In this document: one piece after another, positions 34,573 to 45,354 of the stretch
Numbering within the stretch: position 1 is the stretch's first letter
Layout of the letters: each line of letters starts with the position of its first letter
Assembly: GCA_033220425.1 (NCBI GenBank)
Contig: CM065646.1
Coordinates: 565,501 to 629,500 of the forward strand
Origin: Lepraria neglecta
Lineage: Eukaryota; Ascomycota; Lecanoromycetes; Lecanorales; Stereocaulaceae
Direction of reading: 5' to 3'
Length of the DNA stretch: 64,000 nt
Translations under genes and position numbers: made by a program
The notes under the pieces: model-generated
Told to the model about the DNA's origin: nothing
Seen by the model: only the letters and a program-made list of their open reading frames with translations
Database searches by the model: none

Positions 34573-35635
34573 ATGGCTACACTCTCACCCAAGCTGTACG
34601 ATGTCAACGAAATTTCACCTGGTGGCTTTCGTCGGCTATTCGTGAGCTATGACTACCGCTCATATGGTATGATTTTCCCTCTAAGATTGGTATCAAGATA
34701 GCACATGGATACCCGGACTGACCCGGCATGGCGACAGTATTTCTCAAAAACAGCGTCAACTCTGTAAGACAGTTACACGATGCAATCAACAGCCTACAAG
34801 AAGACTTTGACACCTTACAGAGGGACTTCAGAGCGGCCAATCCTGCAATAAATCCTGCAATAGATCGTTCATTGAAGGATCACGCGGAACAATTTCATCG
34901 ACTCTACTCGCGGATTGAAGGGATACTGGATCAACTCCTCCAACTCTTTGACATCAAAGTAGACCCTGGACGCAGGCTAGACCCTCTCTCGTACGACATG
35001 GACCACAGCTACCATACCAACCTTCTAAAATGATTTCGCCTCCCCGATAATCCATATTTTGCAATTTTAGGCTTGGACTTGGAGATCTGTTTACTCCGAA
35101 ATGGCCATGTAGGTCGAAAAGAACTGGCGTGCCAGCTAACCCAGCCCTGTATACTCTTCAAACCTGGAGACAATGTCGAAATAAGCTGGAAAAAGGTCAA
35201 AGCAATGGAAGACAGGAGTTATGGAAGGATTTCGATCAGGTGTCATTGGTCATGCAAAGTTTGATAGATGCTGTCCACACCGCTGAAGAAGTCTTGATGA
35301 ATGGAGGGCAATTCAGGAGACTTGTGAAGATTCCACAAAGCGAACGGCAGCAGAAGAAGACTATGCAGTCCGCGGAAGAGATTTCCAAAATTTACCACAA
35401 GGGAGATCTAGGCGAAGAATTCCCCTCAAAGTGGTGCCAACTACGTCAATGCAAGGTCAAGAGGGAAGGATCAAAATTGCACGACAGTTTAACTACGAAT
35501 GGCTACGATCAGCACATTATCTGGTGTAGAAGATGCCGAGATTGGCCACTTTTATTTCAGTTGCCCACGAAAGTGAAAGTACTCAGCAGTGAGATCGAAG
35601 GAAGGATGGGGAAGATGAGACGTGGAGTGATCTGA
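34573..35635 (+). CDS. Three-exon protein of unknown function
   Basis: Exons 34573-34666, 34738-34990, 35071-35635; 303 residues. Both splices are phase-correct, and the second bypasses an in-frame stop. The N-terminus is MATLSPKLYDVNEISPGGF. A helical segment with heptad spacing follows (SVRQLHDAINSLQEDFDTL), then a Gly/Trp linker (GLGLGDLFTPKWP). A second helical part follows (WKDFDQVSLVMQSLIDAVHTAEE), and the C-terminus is basic. The two-helical-bundle layout is loosely like N-terminal domains of fungal NLR or prion-type proteins, but no motif proves it. No enzyme signature. Confidence 0.6.
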
Positions 35636-35922
35636 CTGGATGAAGAGGGAAATTGTTGCTATTGTGGTTGACAGGGAAGCCGACATATATTATTGATGCT
35701 ATGAACTGATGCTCAGAAATACTCAAAGAACCATACAGGACGTTCATAGCCTCTCCAAAGAAGTAAAGTGTACTTTTAAGTTCAATATACAGCGATGCGC
35801 TAGGATCTTGAAATGAGCAACCCTATGTTCACGAAACCATTACACACATCAACACCTAGCCTCACAACACAAGCTAAAGGAACCTTCTAAAAAAATAACC
35901 TAAAGACCCATTAAGCAAGTCA

Positions 35923-36832
35923 TCAAGCCATCTCACCCTCTTTTGGTTCGTTGTTTTGAAACTCCACTGCCTCTCCAAGCTCTTCGCCTTTACGCCGCTG
36001 CAACAAGGAAGGGGCATATATCGCCACCATAACCACCATGACACAGAACATCGGCACAGCATCGAAAATATACAGATACAACTCGTGGCCATCGATGTAC
36101 CCTCCATAGCCCTGAATGTACTCCACAGTCCTGACAATATTTCGCACGAGAATCAATCCACTGGCACCATAAAGAACCCCCCGATGCAATTTTCACGGCA
36201 AAGACCCTAGGGAAACACGCGTCGGCTGCCTCAAAGTGCCCTTATGGAACCCGATTGCGACAACGAGGAATACGCAGAAGATGATGATCTGTAGGAACAT
36301 GGCTGCAACGATGAGGATGTGGCCTGTATGCTGAAGCGTGCTCTTCTTTCCAGCCTGCATTCCAGCATCGGCACTTTGGACTTGGAAAGACAGGATGTCA
36401 AAGCAGACGAAGATCTTGGTCAATTTATCGACGGGGATGAGGGAGTGGTGTTCAGCGTGCAAAAGACGTATAATGCGGCCAAGGATCATGTAAATTGTTG
36501 CTGCGAACAAGGCCGGGGCGACGAGAGCGAGGACTGAGCCGATGATGTATGGGATTTGGGATTGGGGTGAAGAGTGCCCGATGGCGCGGCAGATGTATGC
36601 TATGCTTTCGACTATGGGCGGTGGGTTAGGAGGGTGTTGGAAAATTTGAGTGATGACTGTTTGCGGACAAGGACATTCAGATACCGCCAACGATGACAGG
36701 GTTCAGGTACCAAGCTCGAAAGCGGGAGAGCTGGATAGAGTGGAAGATGATGGCTAGGAGGAACAGTAGGATGAAGATGATTGCACCAACAAGGCTAGGA
36801 ATGTAGTGTTAGAGAATGAAATTTGACGCCAT
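35923..36832 (-). pseudogene. RTA1-like lipid-translocating exporter, two nonsense codons
   Basis: Exons 36832-36685 and 36611-35923 would code 278 positions of a seven-TM RTA1 protein. The family is clear: YIPSLVGAIIFILLFLLA, ESIAYICRAIGHSSP, KIFVCFDILSFQVQSADAG, SGLILVRNIVRTVEY and HELYLYIFDAVPMF. Members sit in fungal membranes and affect resistance to lipid-active compounds. Two in-frame stops break it: TAA at 36809-36811 (8th codon, before HYIPSL) and TGA at 36193-36195, where the family has Trp (LP-W-KLHRG-like). The rest of the frame is intact, so inactivation is recent. The first fits CAA to TAA, the second TGG to TGA. It is divergent from the Zn2Cys6 gene. Confidence 0.8.
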
Positions 36833-37270
36833 GGCTTCAGTAAATGCAGATGCAAAGGCAAATGTTCAAAAGCTTTCAGCTTGTTCTTTCAGCTTGTTCT
36901 TTCTACTTGTCGGGAAAATGAGCAATGCCAAAGGCGATGTAATGGGAAGACTGGAGATATGGAGACAAACTATGGAGGTCGTCGACCTCCTTTATACCTT
37001 CTGATTGAAGGCATCGCTGTCCTCAGCATGACAAGATCAGCAAGACTCAGCCCCTGCACCTTGCTATCAGAGCTGAGCATTAAGTCGAAAGCAAGCAGAA
37101 AGTAAATATGTTTTCCTGATTACGAAGACAAACCTAGGTGGATTTCCGAGATTTGAATATTCAGCGAAGAGCGCTAACCTCTTCGGGACGGATCGGCTAG
37201 GGCGAAGCATCTCGGGCTCGCAATCAACCTCGCACCCTTTCCGAGCTTACATTTCAACTGTCAGCTTCCA
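36833..37270. other. Divergent upstream region
   Basis: Lies between the RTA1 pseudogene and the Zn2Cys6 regulator. A short direct duplication of TTTCAGCTTGTTC occurs near 36,875-36,905. No gene supported. Confidence 0.45.
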
Positions 37271-38626
37271 ATGGAGGAGCCTGAGGAGCCTGCGCGAAAG
37301 CGACGCAATAGAGGACATCAAAATTCGAGGAACGGCTGTGCTCAATGCAAGGCGCGGAAAGTCAAGGTGCGCGTCCAATCAGACTCGAAAGATGCAAGGT
37401 GCCTCCACGCTGATCCATCACAGTGTGATGAAGAAAAGCCCAAATGCCGAAGCTGCACTCGGAGACAAGCACCCTGCACATATACAAACGATGGGCTGAA
37501 CCAGCTGGCCAGCGCCGCAAGCGCGGCTTCATCCCCCTCCTATGATAGATCCCAACCTGGATCCAGCTTCACTCCCATTCAGCGAAGCTATGGGACGACC
37601 CCCTCGAGACCCTACCAGAACCATGCCGCTCAGACACGACGCCCTTCTCCGAAGACTCCTCCACCTCCATCGCCATTATCACTCAACATGGCCCATCTCG
37701 AGCTCCTACACCACTTCGTCACAGTCACATCCTACGCCATCACCACTGGTCGCATCTCTCACGTAGTATGGCATGATACGGTCCCCCACATAGCACTCTC
37801 CCACGAGTTCGTCATGCACGCTCTTCTTGCCGTATCCGCCCTACACATCGCCTATCTACGACCAGACCAACGAATGTCTTACTGGAAGAGAGCGGCCATG
37901 CATCAAGACAGAGCGTTGCAGTTGCAGCAACTTGCTATGGCAAATCCTACACGGGAGAACGCAGATGCGCTTTTCATATTCTCCTTCCTTATAGTCTACC
38001 TCGCTTTAGCATCACCATCATCGGTAGATGGGACCGTAGTCGATACTCCTCTACATGCGGCTATTCAATGCATTCACATGTTCCGTGGCATCCGCTCACT
38101 ACTACCATCTATCCGACATTGGGTTGAAGAGGGCCCCCTGGCCCATCTCTTAGTCCTCTATTCTGGCCATATCAAAAGCAACCCTACCTTTCGCGATCCT
38201 AGCACGGAAGACCACTTCTCCAAGCTTCTCATTTTCTGTTCGACAGCCCCGGACCTGAACAAGGATACCGAAATGGATGATGTGGAAAGCTTTGCCGCTG
38301 CAGCAAGTTCCCTCCGTGCCTCGTATCTAAAAGTCGAGTCAGTACTTGAGGGTGACCTATATACGCCGCCGATATGGCATTGGGCTGTTCGATTACCGTC
38401 TTCATTTGTGCAGAGACTAGGCGAACGGCATGCTGTGCCATTGGTGCTCATCGCCCACTGGTGCGTTCTTCTATCCCAGGCCCGACATTACTGGTGGATT
38501 GGGGACTGGTTAGACAAAACGATGGGGGAAATAGAAGCGTGTCTACCTCACGAGTATAGCCAGTGGCTCGAATGGCCAACGGAGAAGATCCGAGAGATAA
38601 ATGAGACGCGAAGGCGTTCGGATTAG
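37271..38626 (+). CDS. Zn2Cys6 transcription factor
   Basis: Exons 37271-37366 and 37424-38626; 432 residues. The binuclear zinc cluster is split by the 57-nt intron: CAQCKARKVK before it, CDEEKPKCRSCTRRQAPC after it, giving C-x2-C-x6-C-x6-C-x2-C-x6-C only when spliced. Because the intron is 19 codons long without a stop, an unspliced message would keep the frame but ruin the finger. Basic residues RKRRNRGHQNSRNG precede it. The body is a Fungal_trans_2-type domain (LELLHHFVTVTSYAI, HEFVMHALLAVSALH). Nuclear activator or repressor; target unknown. The nearest genes are the RTA1 pseudogene upstream and a fungal N-terminal-domain protein downstream. Confidence 0.88.
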   Translation: MEEPEEPARKRRNRGHQNSRNGCAQCKARKVKVRVQSDSKDARCLHADPSQCDEEKPKCRSCTRRQAPCTYTNDGLNQLASAASAASSPSYDRSQPGSSFTPIQRSYGTTPSRPYQNHAAQTRRPSPKTPPPPSPLSLNMAHLELLHHFVTVTSYAITTGRISHVVWHDTVPHIALSHEFVMHALLAVSALHIAYLRPDQRMSYWKRAAMHQDRALQLQQLAMANPTRENADALFIFSFLIVYLALASPSSVDGTVVDTPLHAAIQCIHMFRGIRSLLPSIRHWVEEGPLAHLLVLYSGHIKSNPTFRDPSTEDHFSKLLIFCSTAPDLNKDTEMDDVESFAAAASSLRASYLKVESVLEGDLYTPPIWHWAVRLPSSFVQRLGERHAVPLVLIAHWCVLLSQARHYWWIGDWLDKTMGEIEACLPHEYSQWLEWPTEKIREINETRRRSD

Positions 38627-39120
38627 GAGAAGGTATAATAAGGCAGACGGATTTAAAAGGAAGAAATGAGCAGTATGGAACGAAAGATGTTATATGATTC
38701 TATTCATCGATTGAGTACCTCTTCACTGGAGGTGGAGCTACTAGGTGGCTTTACTGACTATTGAGCCAGGCAACGAATTTCTGACAGGAGTGTAGTTAAC
38801 AGAACAAACCGAAAACCCGAGAAACACGACCGGCCGCACAACTGGCGGCTTGACTGGAGTGTACAATGGCTACTACGTCTTCTAGTGAAGATAAAGTAAT
38901 TTATTCGTGTCTATATAGCTTTTAACTTTTATACTCCGCGACAATAGGCCCAAAACTTTTGTCCAGATCTCCTTGCCCTCTATACAAAACTGCAATGTCA
39001 TTATAGGCATAATTTTCCGAGCTCACTACGCCCCCCGAAATCAAATCCCTCGTTTCCAAATCTGTCCTACTCAACATCTCAAGGAGATCTTTGCAGAGCG
39101 GCTCATTCTGGGGTTTTAGA
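38627..39120. other. Convergent intergenic region
   Basis: Between the Zn2Cys6 gene and the minus-strand fungal N-terminal-domain gene. No gene or clear repeat seen. Confidence 0.5.
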
Positions 39121-40452
39121 TTACCCGCGAAGAGGGTAACAATGTGGACACAAGGGGCCAGGCCTGCTCTCTATAATTTGGTCGCCATCGTTGAGTTCGA
39201 CCAGCACACTCGCGCCGTTCTTCTTGCGGCGCCATGTATCTTTCCATCGCCAATCATAATCCTGCTTATAGCAGGCCAACGCATTCAACATGTCCTGCGC
39301 ATCGCTCGCGATTTGGTACCTGAAGTTCGCATATTGTTCCGTCCTCATGTCGATCTCATCTAGTTTTCTGAGTACCTGCTGCTCTATACTCATTTTCAGA
39401 ATGTGATAACGCTCATCCCAAGCCTTCTTGGTTCTCGGGGGATGCAAAATCAGGTCGATACACTGCGGCGCGGCCTGTTCATGGTACAAGTGCCATATGT
39501 TGTCGAGCACTGAAGATATGGATTCTGGGGCAGCAACCCAGTCAACGTTTGGTGGCAAATTTCCCTCCAGATTGAGGAACTCCTCTGATGCCACCCTTGA
39601 AGGCACCTCAGAAACTGTCTGCATGGAAAACCCTCTCGGTGGCTGTCCTCGGTAGGGTAGGTGGGTCGAGTAGCTAGTCCTCCCAACGCTGCTGGGGAAG
39701 TCATTCGCTCTCTCCGACCAACTTTCGTCTTGGTTTACGGAGGAACCCCTGCTGGACTCCAGCAAACCTCGGCTGCCAAGCTCTTTCACATAGGCCTTGA
39801 TGATTTCGTTGTATCTCTCAATGACAGAACTTCGGATCCCATCCTTGATCAACTCTCTCCGAAAAGCTTTCCAGACAGCCTTATCATCCTCGCTATATGT
39901 GGTAAGCACCGAACCCTCGAGACTATTGCCCGACATCAAATGAGCGGCGACGCCGTTCAGCGCAATCTTGAGCTCTCGAAGGTCTCCTCCAGCCTCATCC
40001 ATCTGCTTTTCAACACTGCCAATGGTACTCATAGAGACCATGTTGATGAACAACGAGATAGCCGACGTATAGAAAACAACCTTCGTCCTCAAATCACCCA
40101 GGTCTGCCATCTTCCCGTTGCCGAAGCGTACTCTTTGCCACATCTTCTTTCCGCCTCTTTCTCTATCACTTAACGAACTGAACTTCTCCGCTATTCGGTC
40201 CAAAGGGTCGAGAGCCTTTTCGCAGCCATTGACAAGAGTCCGAAACTCCTCCCGGCAAGGGTCGTCTGGCCTATTGATTGGACTATCTGATCTCTTGCAC
40301 TCGAGGTCGAGTCGCCGCAGGACAACGTGAAGGCTTGAGACCTCTCCAGTAAGCATATCATGCTCGCCACAGGCCTTCCGGCAGTTCTGAACTGCTCGAT
40401 AGGCCAATTGGCAAACGAGAGCTACATCACAGACTCCATAGTTGAAAGACAT
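39121..40452 (-). CDS. Fungal N-terminal-domain protein of unknown function
   Basis: Single exon. The start at 40452 (MSFNYGVCDVALVCQLAYRA) is preferred to an ATG at 40518 because fungal N-terminal STAND-like domains begin this way (MSFGxxVGDFxAxxxLAYxxxxxL); this gives 443 residues. Residues 1-110 form the helical N-terminal domain with a helper helix (EVSSLHVVLRRLDLE). A hydrophobic FYTSAISLFINMVSM lies near residue 130. The C-terminal half is unique, without NB-ARC, ankyrin or WD motifs. In related proteins this domain precedes signalling or cell-death modules; here it stands alone. Function unknown. Confidence 0.75.
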   Translation of the reverse strand: MSFNYGVCDVALVCQLAYRAVQNCRKACGEHDMLTGEVSSLHVVLRRLDLECKRSDSPINRPDDPCREEFRTLVNGCEKALDPLDRIAEKFSSLSDRERGGKKMWQRVRFGNGKMADLGDLRTKVVFYTSAISLFINMVSMSTIGSVEKQMDEAGGDLRELKIALNGVAAHLMSGNSLEGSVLTTYSEDDKAVWKAFRRELIKDGIRSSVIERYNEIIKAYVKELGSRGLLESSRGSSVNQDESWSERANDFPSSVGRTSYSTHLPYRGQPPRGFSMQTVSEVPSRVASEEFLNLEGNLPPNVDWVAAPESISSVLDNIWHLYHEQAAPQCIDLILHPPRTKKAWDERYHILKMSIEQQVLRKLDEIDMRTEQYANFRYQIASDAQDMLNALACYKQDYDWRWKDTWRRKKNGASVLVELNDGDQIIESRPGPLCPHCYPLRG

Positions 40453-41097
40453 GGCAGGCTGTTCTGTTGTCCAGCTTGTGGAATCATGCCTCGAGAATAT
40501 CAACGATATTCGATTCAATTCAGCAAAGAGATCTCAAGGGGGCTCGAGAGATCTGGATTGCCAGAAGATGGCTGCAATTTGAGGTGGGAAGGAGCTTGCT
40601 GTCCTCGAAGCAGGAGAGGAGGGGTGGTTGAATCCTCTGAGCAAAAGCAGCCTCGAGAGAGGGCGTCCATGGCTTTATGAATCTCGCATGTGAGAAGGCT
40701 GAGCCCTCAAGCGTCGTCGTCCGAGCCCTCGCGCACAAGGCTGGATATTGGCAGACTGGATCGTAAGGCATGCTCGGGCGTTCTATACCTGGCGCAGCTT
40801 GAGGTCCTCCCCGCAGCCCCGCAGCTATTCGCGATCTGGTATGGATCAACCAGATCTTGCTGAGAGGACATATCCCTGCGCAGCACAGATCTTGGTGTAC
40901 AGAAGACATTCACACGAATCAGACGCCTTCCAACACACATTCAGATCTTTATTCGATTGGCTGCAGATCAAGTCGGATAGTATGCAGTCATTGGAGATAG
41001 GCTATGCCGCAGAAACGCCATTACACAACCAACAATACCTGACTGGAATTTCACAGAGGTGTTGTTCGCCACTCCTCACTAGTCCTGAATATTTTAC
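40453..41097. other. Intergenic, no supported gene
   Basis: Frames here are shadows or lack motifs. It contains the upstream region of the N-terminal-domain gene and the 3' flank of the SDR pseudogene. Confidence 0.45.
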
Positions 41098-41886
41098 TCA
41101 TGCTAGCATTCCACCATCGATGGTATACACCGAGCCTGTTATATACTTGACCTCATCGCTCAGAAGAAATGCAAATACGCTTGCACATTCTTCTGGTTAC
41201 CCTATCCTCGCTAGCGGCACTCTGTTGAATACGTCCAGCTTACCCGATTCAACTCACCCTAATCCTGTCACTATGGGTGTATTGAATAAGCCCGGGGCTA
41301 CACAGTTAATTCTGATGCCCCTTGCGCCGACCTCACCCGCCGCACTCTTACTCAAATCAATAACCGCATTCTTCGTCGCCAAGTATGCCGAATTCTTCAG
41401 ACGTCTTTCCAACCCCGTCGCACTCGAAGCGTTAACAATGCAACCACCCTGGCTCAACGCGTTTATCTGCGCCCTCATACAATAGAATATTGCGGTCAAG
41501 TTCGTGCTAGTAACGAAATCCCCCTCCTCATTGCTCAACTGCGACAAATCATGCACGCCGAAGTTCTTGCCTAGCACGCCGGCGATGTTGGCCGCGCCGT
41601 CAAGCTTCCTGAAGTGGGAGACCGGTTTTCCGATCCAGGAATCGACTTGAGAGCTTTGGCGAAGGTCGATGGCTGTGGTGATGATTGAGGAAGCGGGGGA
41701 AGAATAAGGCGAATTGGAGGGCGTCAAGGTTTCTTTGATGGCAGCAACGGCTTTGTTGAGAGCGTCTTCTCGGATGTCGGTCAAGGAGAGGCTTACGCCA
41801 CGAGCGAAAAGCACTTTTGCTGTTGCCAAACTTATGCCGGAGGCGGCACCAGTGACGGCGATGACTTTGCCTGCGAGGGAGATCAT
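41098..41886 (-). pseudogene. Short-chain dehydrogenase, two nonsense codons
   Basis: One continuous frame of 262 positions plus stop, the normal SDR length. Motifs: cofactor loop TGAASGIS, NIAG, NASSATG and catalytic YLATK. The frame is interrupted by TGA at 41254-41256 and TAA at 41197-41199. After them the typical end is still readable: RVPLARIG, then PEECASVFAFLLSD, then YITGSVYTIDGGML. The TAA falls where SDRs have RIGQPEE, so CAA to TAA is the likely change. A truncated 210-residue product ending at the first stop would lack the C-terminal substrate region. Confidence 0.82.
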
Positions 41887-42599
41887 TGAGAAAGTCGTGT
41901 CCGGGGTTTTTGAGATTGTGAGGGCGTGATGTTGGTGGAGCTTGGAGGCCTCCTACACATATCGCTGTACGCCTGGGAGTACGGCTCTTTGGCTTTCATT
42001 TGACAGGACCCTGGACCACACGCAAGGAACGCATTGACTGACCCCACGTCCCCAATCTCGGACGATTTGCGGACTGTTGAAGCATATCGCGCTCTCACGT
42101 GCCTTGGCGTCTTGGCTATCGACCCGAATCTGCGTTTGAGGATTACTACCTACGCTGACCGATTACATGCAGATGTTGTAGAGATAATTGTCAGACCTCT
42201 AAATTGTAAGGGCTGCTTCCTGTCATGTAATTACCTTCCGGTTTCTTCCAGTCTCCGGTCTGTACCTCAATCAATCCCTCTCGAGGGATTCTGGCCATTT
42301 GTTCGTCCGAACCCTGATCAACTTCGCGCCCTGGTAGCCTAAAACGCATACTATGTAAACAGACAATGATTAAGCTTGCCGGATAATGTCCGATTAAGGT
42401 TGCAAGCAGGCTACATGTGAACCCTCACATAGTTCGGAAACAAAGAAAGAGCTTTAGAGGAGAAAAGAGCTGCTGGAGCTCAATTGCACAGCTATCCATA
42501 CATGTAGCTTTCAATCTCAGTCAACTTCAGAAACAACCTTGCAGCGTCAACTATCACAACCCCTGTTACCCTTTTCGCGCTTAGTGCCGTTGAAATGGC
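41887..42599. other. Intergenic, no supported gene
   Basis: The plus frame 42034-42342 has no motif. The region separates the SDR and NRPS-like pseudogenes. Confidence 0.45.
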
Positions 42600-43810
42600 C
42601 GATATCGATGGAATGCACGCTGGGGCCCATACGGCCAAATATTATTGCCTCAGATCATTGTGGCCTATGCCAAAAGTGACCCTGAAAGAATCTACGCATT
42701 AGTGCCTCATTCTGCAGATGTGACCTAGGGATTCCGCAAGATCACGATGAAGGACCTGGCCAGCGCAGTAAATACTATTGCGTGGTGGATAGATCGCGAG
42801 ATCGGGCTATCTGATAATTTCGAGAGGCTGGCATATATGGGTGCTACAGACATTCGTTATGGGATTTTCTTCTTTGCTGCGATTAAGTGTGGTTACAAGG
42901 TATGTGATGTTTTGTAACAAAGAGGAGAGCCGAGTTGAGCTTCTGTGGTATAGTTCTTGGTGCCTACAGCTCGCAATTCAGCTTCTGGGAATGTCTCGCT
43001 TTTTACGGCAGCAAATGCGCCAAGCTTTTGGTTACGACCGATATGGCAAAGAAGGTCCCCGACTTGGAGAAGAACATAGCCAACCGTTCAGAAAGCCAAC
43101 CAGGAAGCTGCAGCACATGGAAAGATCTTCAGAGGCAAAATCATGTTGACATCTCCTGACAAGCCCTTTGTGCGCGAGCTGGGAAGGGCTCAGTCATTCG
43201 CCCAAAATCAGCAGCGTTGTATGCCGATGAGATAGAGGCTCTTTACAACGAGCGCTGTCGGATATAAGGAGCTTGGAGTCTGGTCACCGGAGCAAGTACA
43301 AGATTTAGCTGCTCTCAAGGTCTCGTTGGCCACATACGTACGCTCGATCATCCCAGACCTCCCAGAGGGCGCGGTTGGCGATTCGGAAGACTTCTTCGCT
43401 TGTGGACTTGATTCTGTCCGAACTGTCGAGCTTGCGAGTGGACTGGGAATGGTTCGGCCATGAAGCGAGCAGCTCGTATAAGCGCCATGCTCGACAAGTA
43501 CACCGAAGCTCTTCCAAAGGCTGCAAATGGAACAGCTGTAAGAGTCAGTAGTGCTTCTTACACAAACGGCAATTCACATACGAACGCTATCTCGCAAGCA
43601 AACGGCGTCACTCACACAAATGGTAAATCCACCGGCCCCAGCCTCCGTGTGATCTGAACAGGCTCCACCGGCTCCCTAGATACCCAACTACTCCAAGCCC
43701 TAATAGCCGACCCCCAAGTCTCGAAAATCATCTGCCTAAACCGCGCAGAAGACGCCCTCCTCCGAACCGAAAAAGGTTTCGCCTCACAAAACATCAAATT
43801 TATGGAGTAG
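42600..43810 (+). pseudogene. NRPS-like adenylating reductase remnant (A-T-R)
   Basis: Pieces in family order. The N-terminal adenylation stretch (GPYGQILLPQIIVAYAKS; FRKITMKDLASAVNTIAWW) has a TAG at about 42727. An A-domain block AFYGSKCAKLLVTTDMAKK is next. Then a jump to the A-domain end (DKPFVRAGKGSVIRPKSAAL; YADEIEALYNE), so the central core with the AMP-binding motifs is missing. A carrier domain with FFACGLDSVRTVEL (Ser attachment near 43412) follows. The start of the reductase Rossmann domain (TGSTGSLDTQLLQAL) is preceded by a TGA. It stops at FASQNIKFME; the rest of the reductase is absent. Intact relatives reduce carboxylic acids to aldehydes. This copy cannot. Confidence 0.75.
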
Positions 43811-44234
43811 TAAATTGGAGTTGTTGTAATGCGTGTTTATGAAACTTAGCAATTGATATGAATATCGCTCTTCCCCTTCTCCAACGAGATTCTCGCCAGT
43901 TTACGGTCCTGTTCGAAGAGGACTACCTTATTTCCACTCCCAATCACCCCATGAACTCTCGAAAGATTGTATAGAATACCTCTTATGCAAGAAAGTTACC
44001 ATGGGCAGGCGCGACGGAGCCAGCCGTTTGGAATCAATAATGGGGATAGGTTAGAAATTATCTTGGATCAAAATCAGGGTTGAAAACTCTCAATGTATAC
44101 ATTACAGTATGTGCTTCCGGGCCTCGAACCTAAACACATTCTGCATCCCAAATACCTATCCTCCAAACCCATCCATTCCCATACATGAACTTCTCCCCCC
44201 GCAACACCCTACCCTCGCGTAATTCCCAACCCAC
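43811..44234. other. Intergenic, no supported gene
   Basis: No gene seen between the NRPS-like remnant and the transporter pseudogene. Confidence 0.45.
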
Positions 44235-45354
44235 TCAGAACGAATTATCCCTCACAACAGCAGCAGTAGCCTGCGTGCCAACCTTAATATCATCCTCAAA
44301 CCCCCTCCCTATCCCCATCCCCATCCCCCCAGCCGCCTCCACCTCCGCAACATGCCTCCCCTTAAACTCATCCTTAAACTCAGCCATAGCATCCACCTCA
44401 ACAAGCCCATGCCCGTCAGCAGTCATATGCGTAACAATGGTATCACCAAACAGCGCTCCCATTTCCTCCAAGCTAAGTCCAGTGATTTCAGGTTTGTGTT
44501 TCCAAAGGACGGCAATTGAAACGACGTCGCAGGCCACGAAAACAAAATAGAACTATTGGTGGATGTTGGCGAAGGCTTTTGGGTCTGGGGCCGTGTAGAG
44601 GGGTGGCCATGAGGTAGGTGAAGAGGGAGAGGGTAAGGCCTTTGGCGCGGATGGTGGTGGGGAAGATTTCGGATACGAACTGTCGGGGGAGGGAGGGGGT
44701 TAGTATTGCGATTGTTTGTTGGGAGGTAGAGCAGGAAGGTATCACTTACGACGAACTAGGTGGGGTCTAGTAAGAAACCGACACCGAAAGCGAAAAGGTT
44801 GATGAAGATTGCGGCGGCGTTACCTGCCTTGTTGCCGCTGCCGACGTAATTCCATTCGAGAAAGATTGTAGCGAAGATACAATACCCTGTCCAAGCAAGA
44901 CCGATAACTGAAGGAAGAGCCATGCCATCTGTATTGCCAGGTAAATGTTGAGAAATGTGGCGAAGGATGTGCAAGAGAGTCAAAAGCAAGCAACCGAGAC
45001 GCGATCTGACATCGGATACAGAAAGTGTGTATGTAGGAACTCGGAATGCTCGAGGGGAGGCAACTTACGCAACATCTTCTTTCGCCCAACCTTATCAAGA
45101 ACAAGGGCGTTCAAGAAGTTGGCGCTGATCGCGACGACGACATAAATGCAATAGATCAAGAGTGGCATGGAACCCGTCAAGCCAGTTACTTGAACCTCCA
45201 CAACGAGATAAGTCGTGACACCGCTTATTCCGGCCGATTGCAAAGCGAAGATGACGAAAATCGCCAAGAGTGATCGCTTCCTCAATGTTGGATTAGTGAA
45301 CATTTGGGCATATGGTCCTCCAGATCCAACGCCACGCCCAGCGCCACGGCTACG
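44235..45354 (-). pseudogene. Half of an MFS sugar transporter (C-terminal TM7-12)
   Basis: Coding resembles the second half of a hexose-type transporter: MFTNPTLRKRSLLAIFVIF, ALVLDKVGRKKML, then after an intron (45068-44939) GLAWTGYCIFATIFLEWNY, and after a second intron (44749-44680) SEIFPTTIRAKGLTLSLFTY. The cytosolic tail is KPEITGLSLEEMGALFGD. TM1-6 is missing: similarity ends at about 45,354, next to a G-rich repeat. Further damage: TAG at 44756-44758 in LLDPT-stop-FV, where the family has Gln; a frame change near MATPL; and a TAG after AFANIHQ. The GRKK and PTTIRAKG motifs make the family certain. Confidence 0.8.

Noticed and set aside
40748-41485. 245-codon plus-strand frame
   Set aside because: Its right half is antisense to the SDR pseudogene and the left half has no motif.
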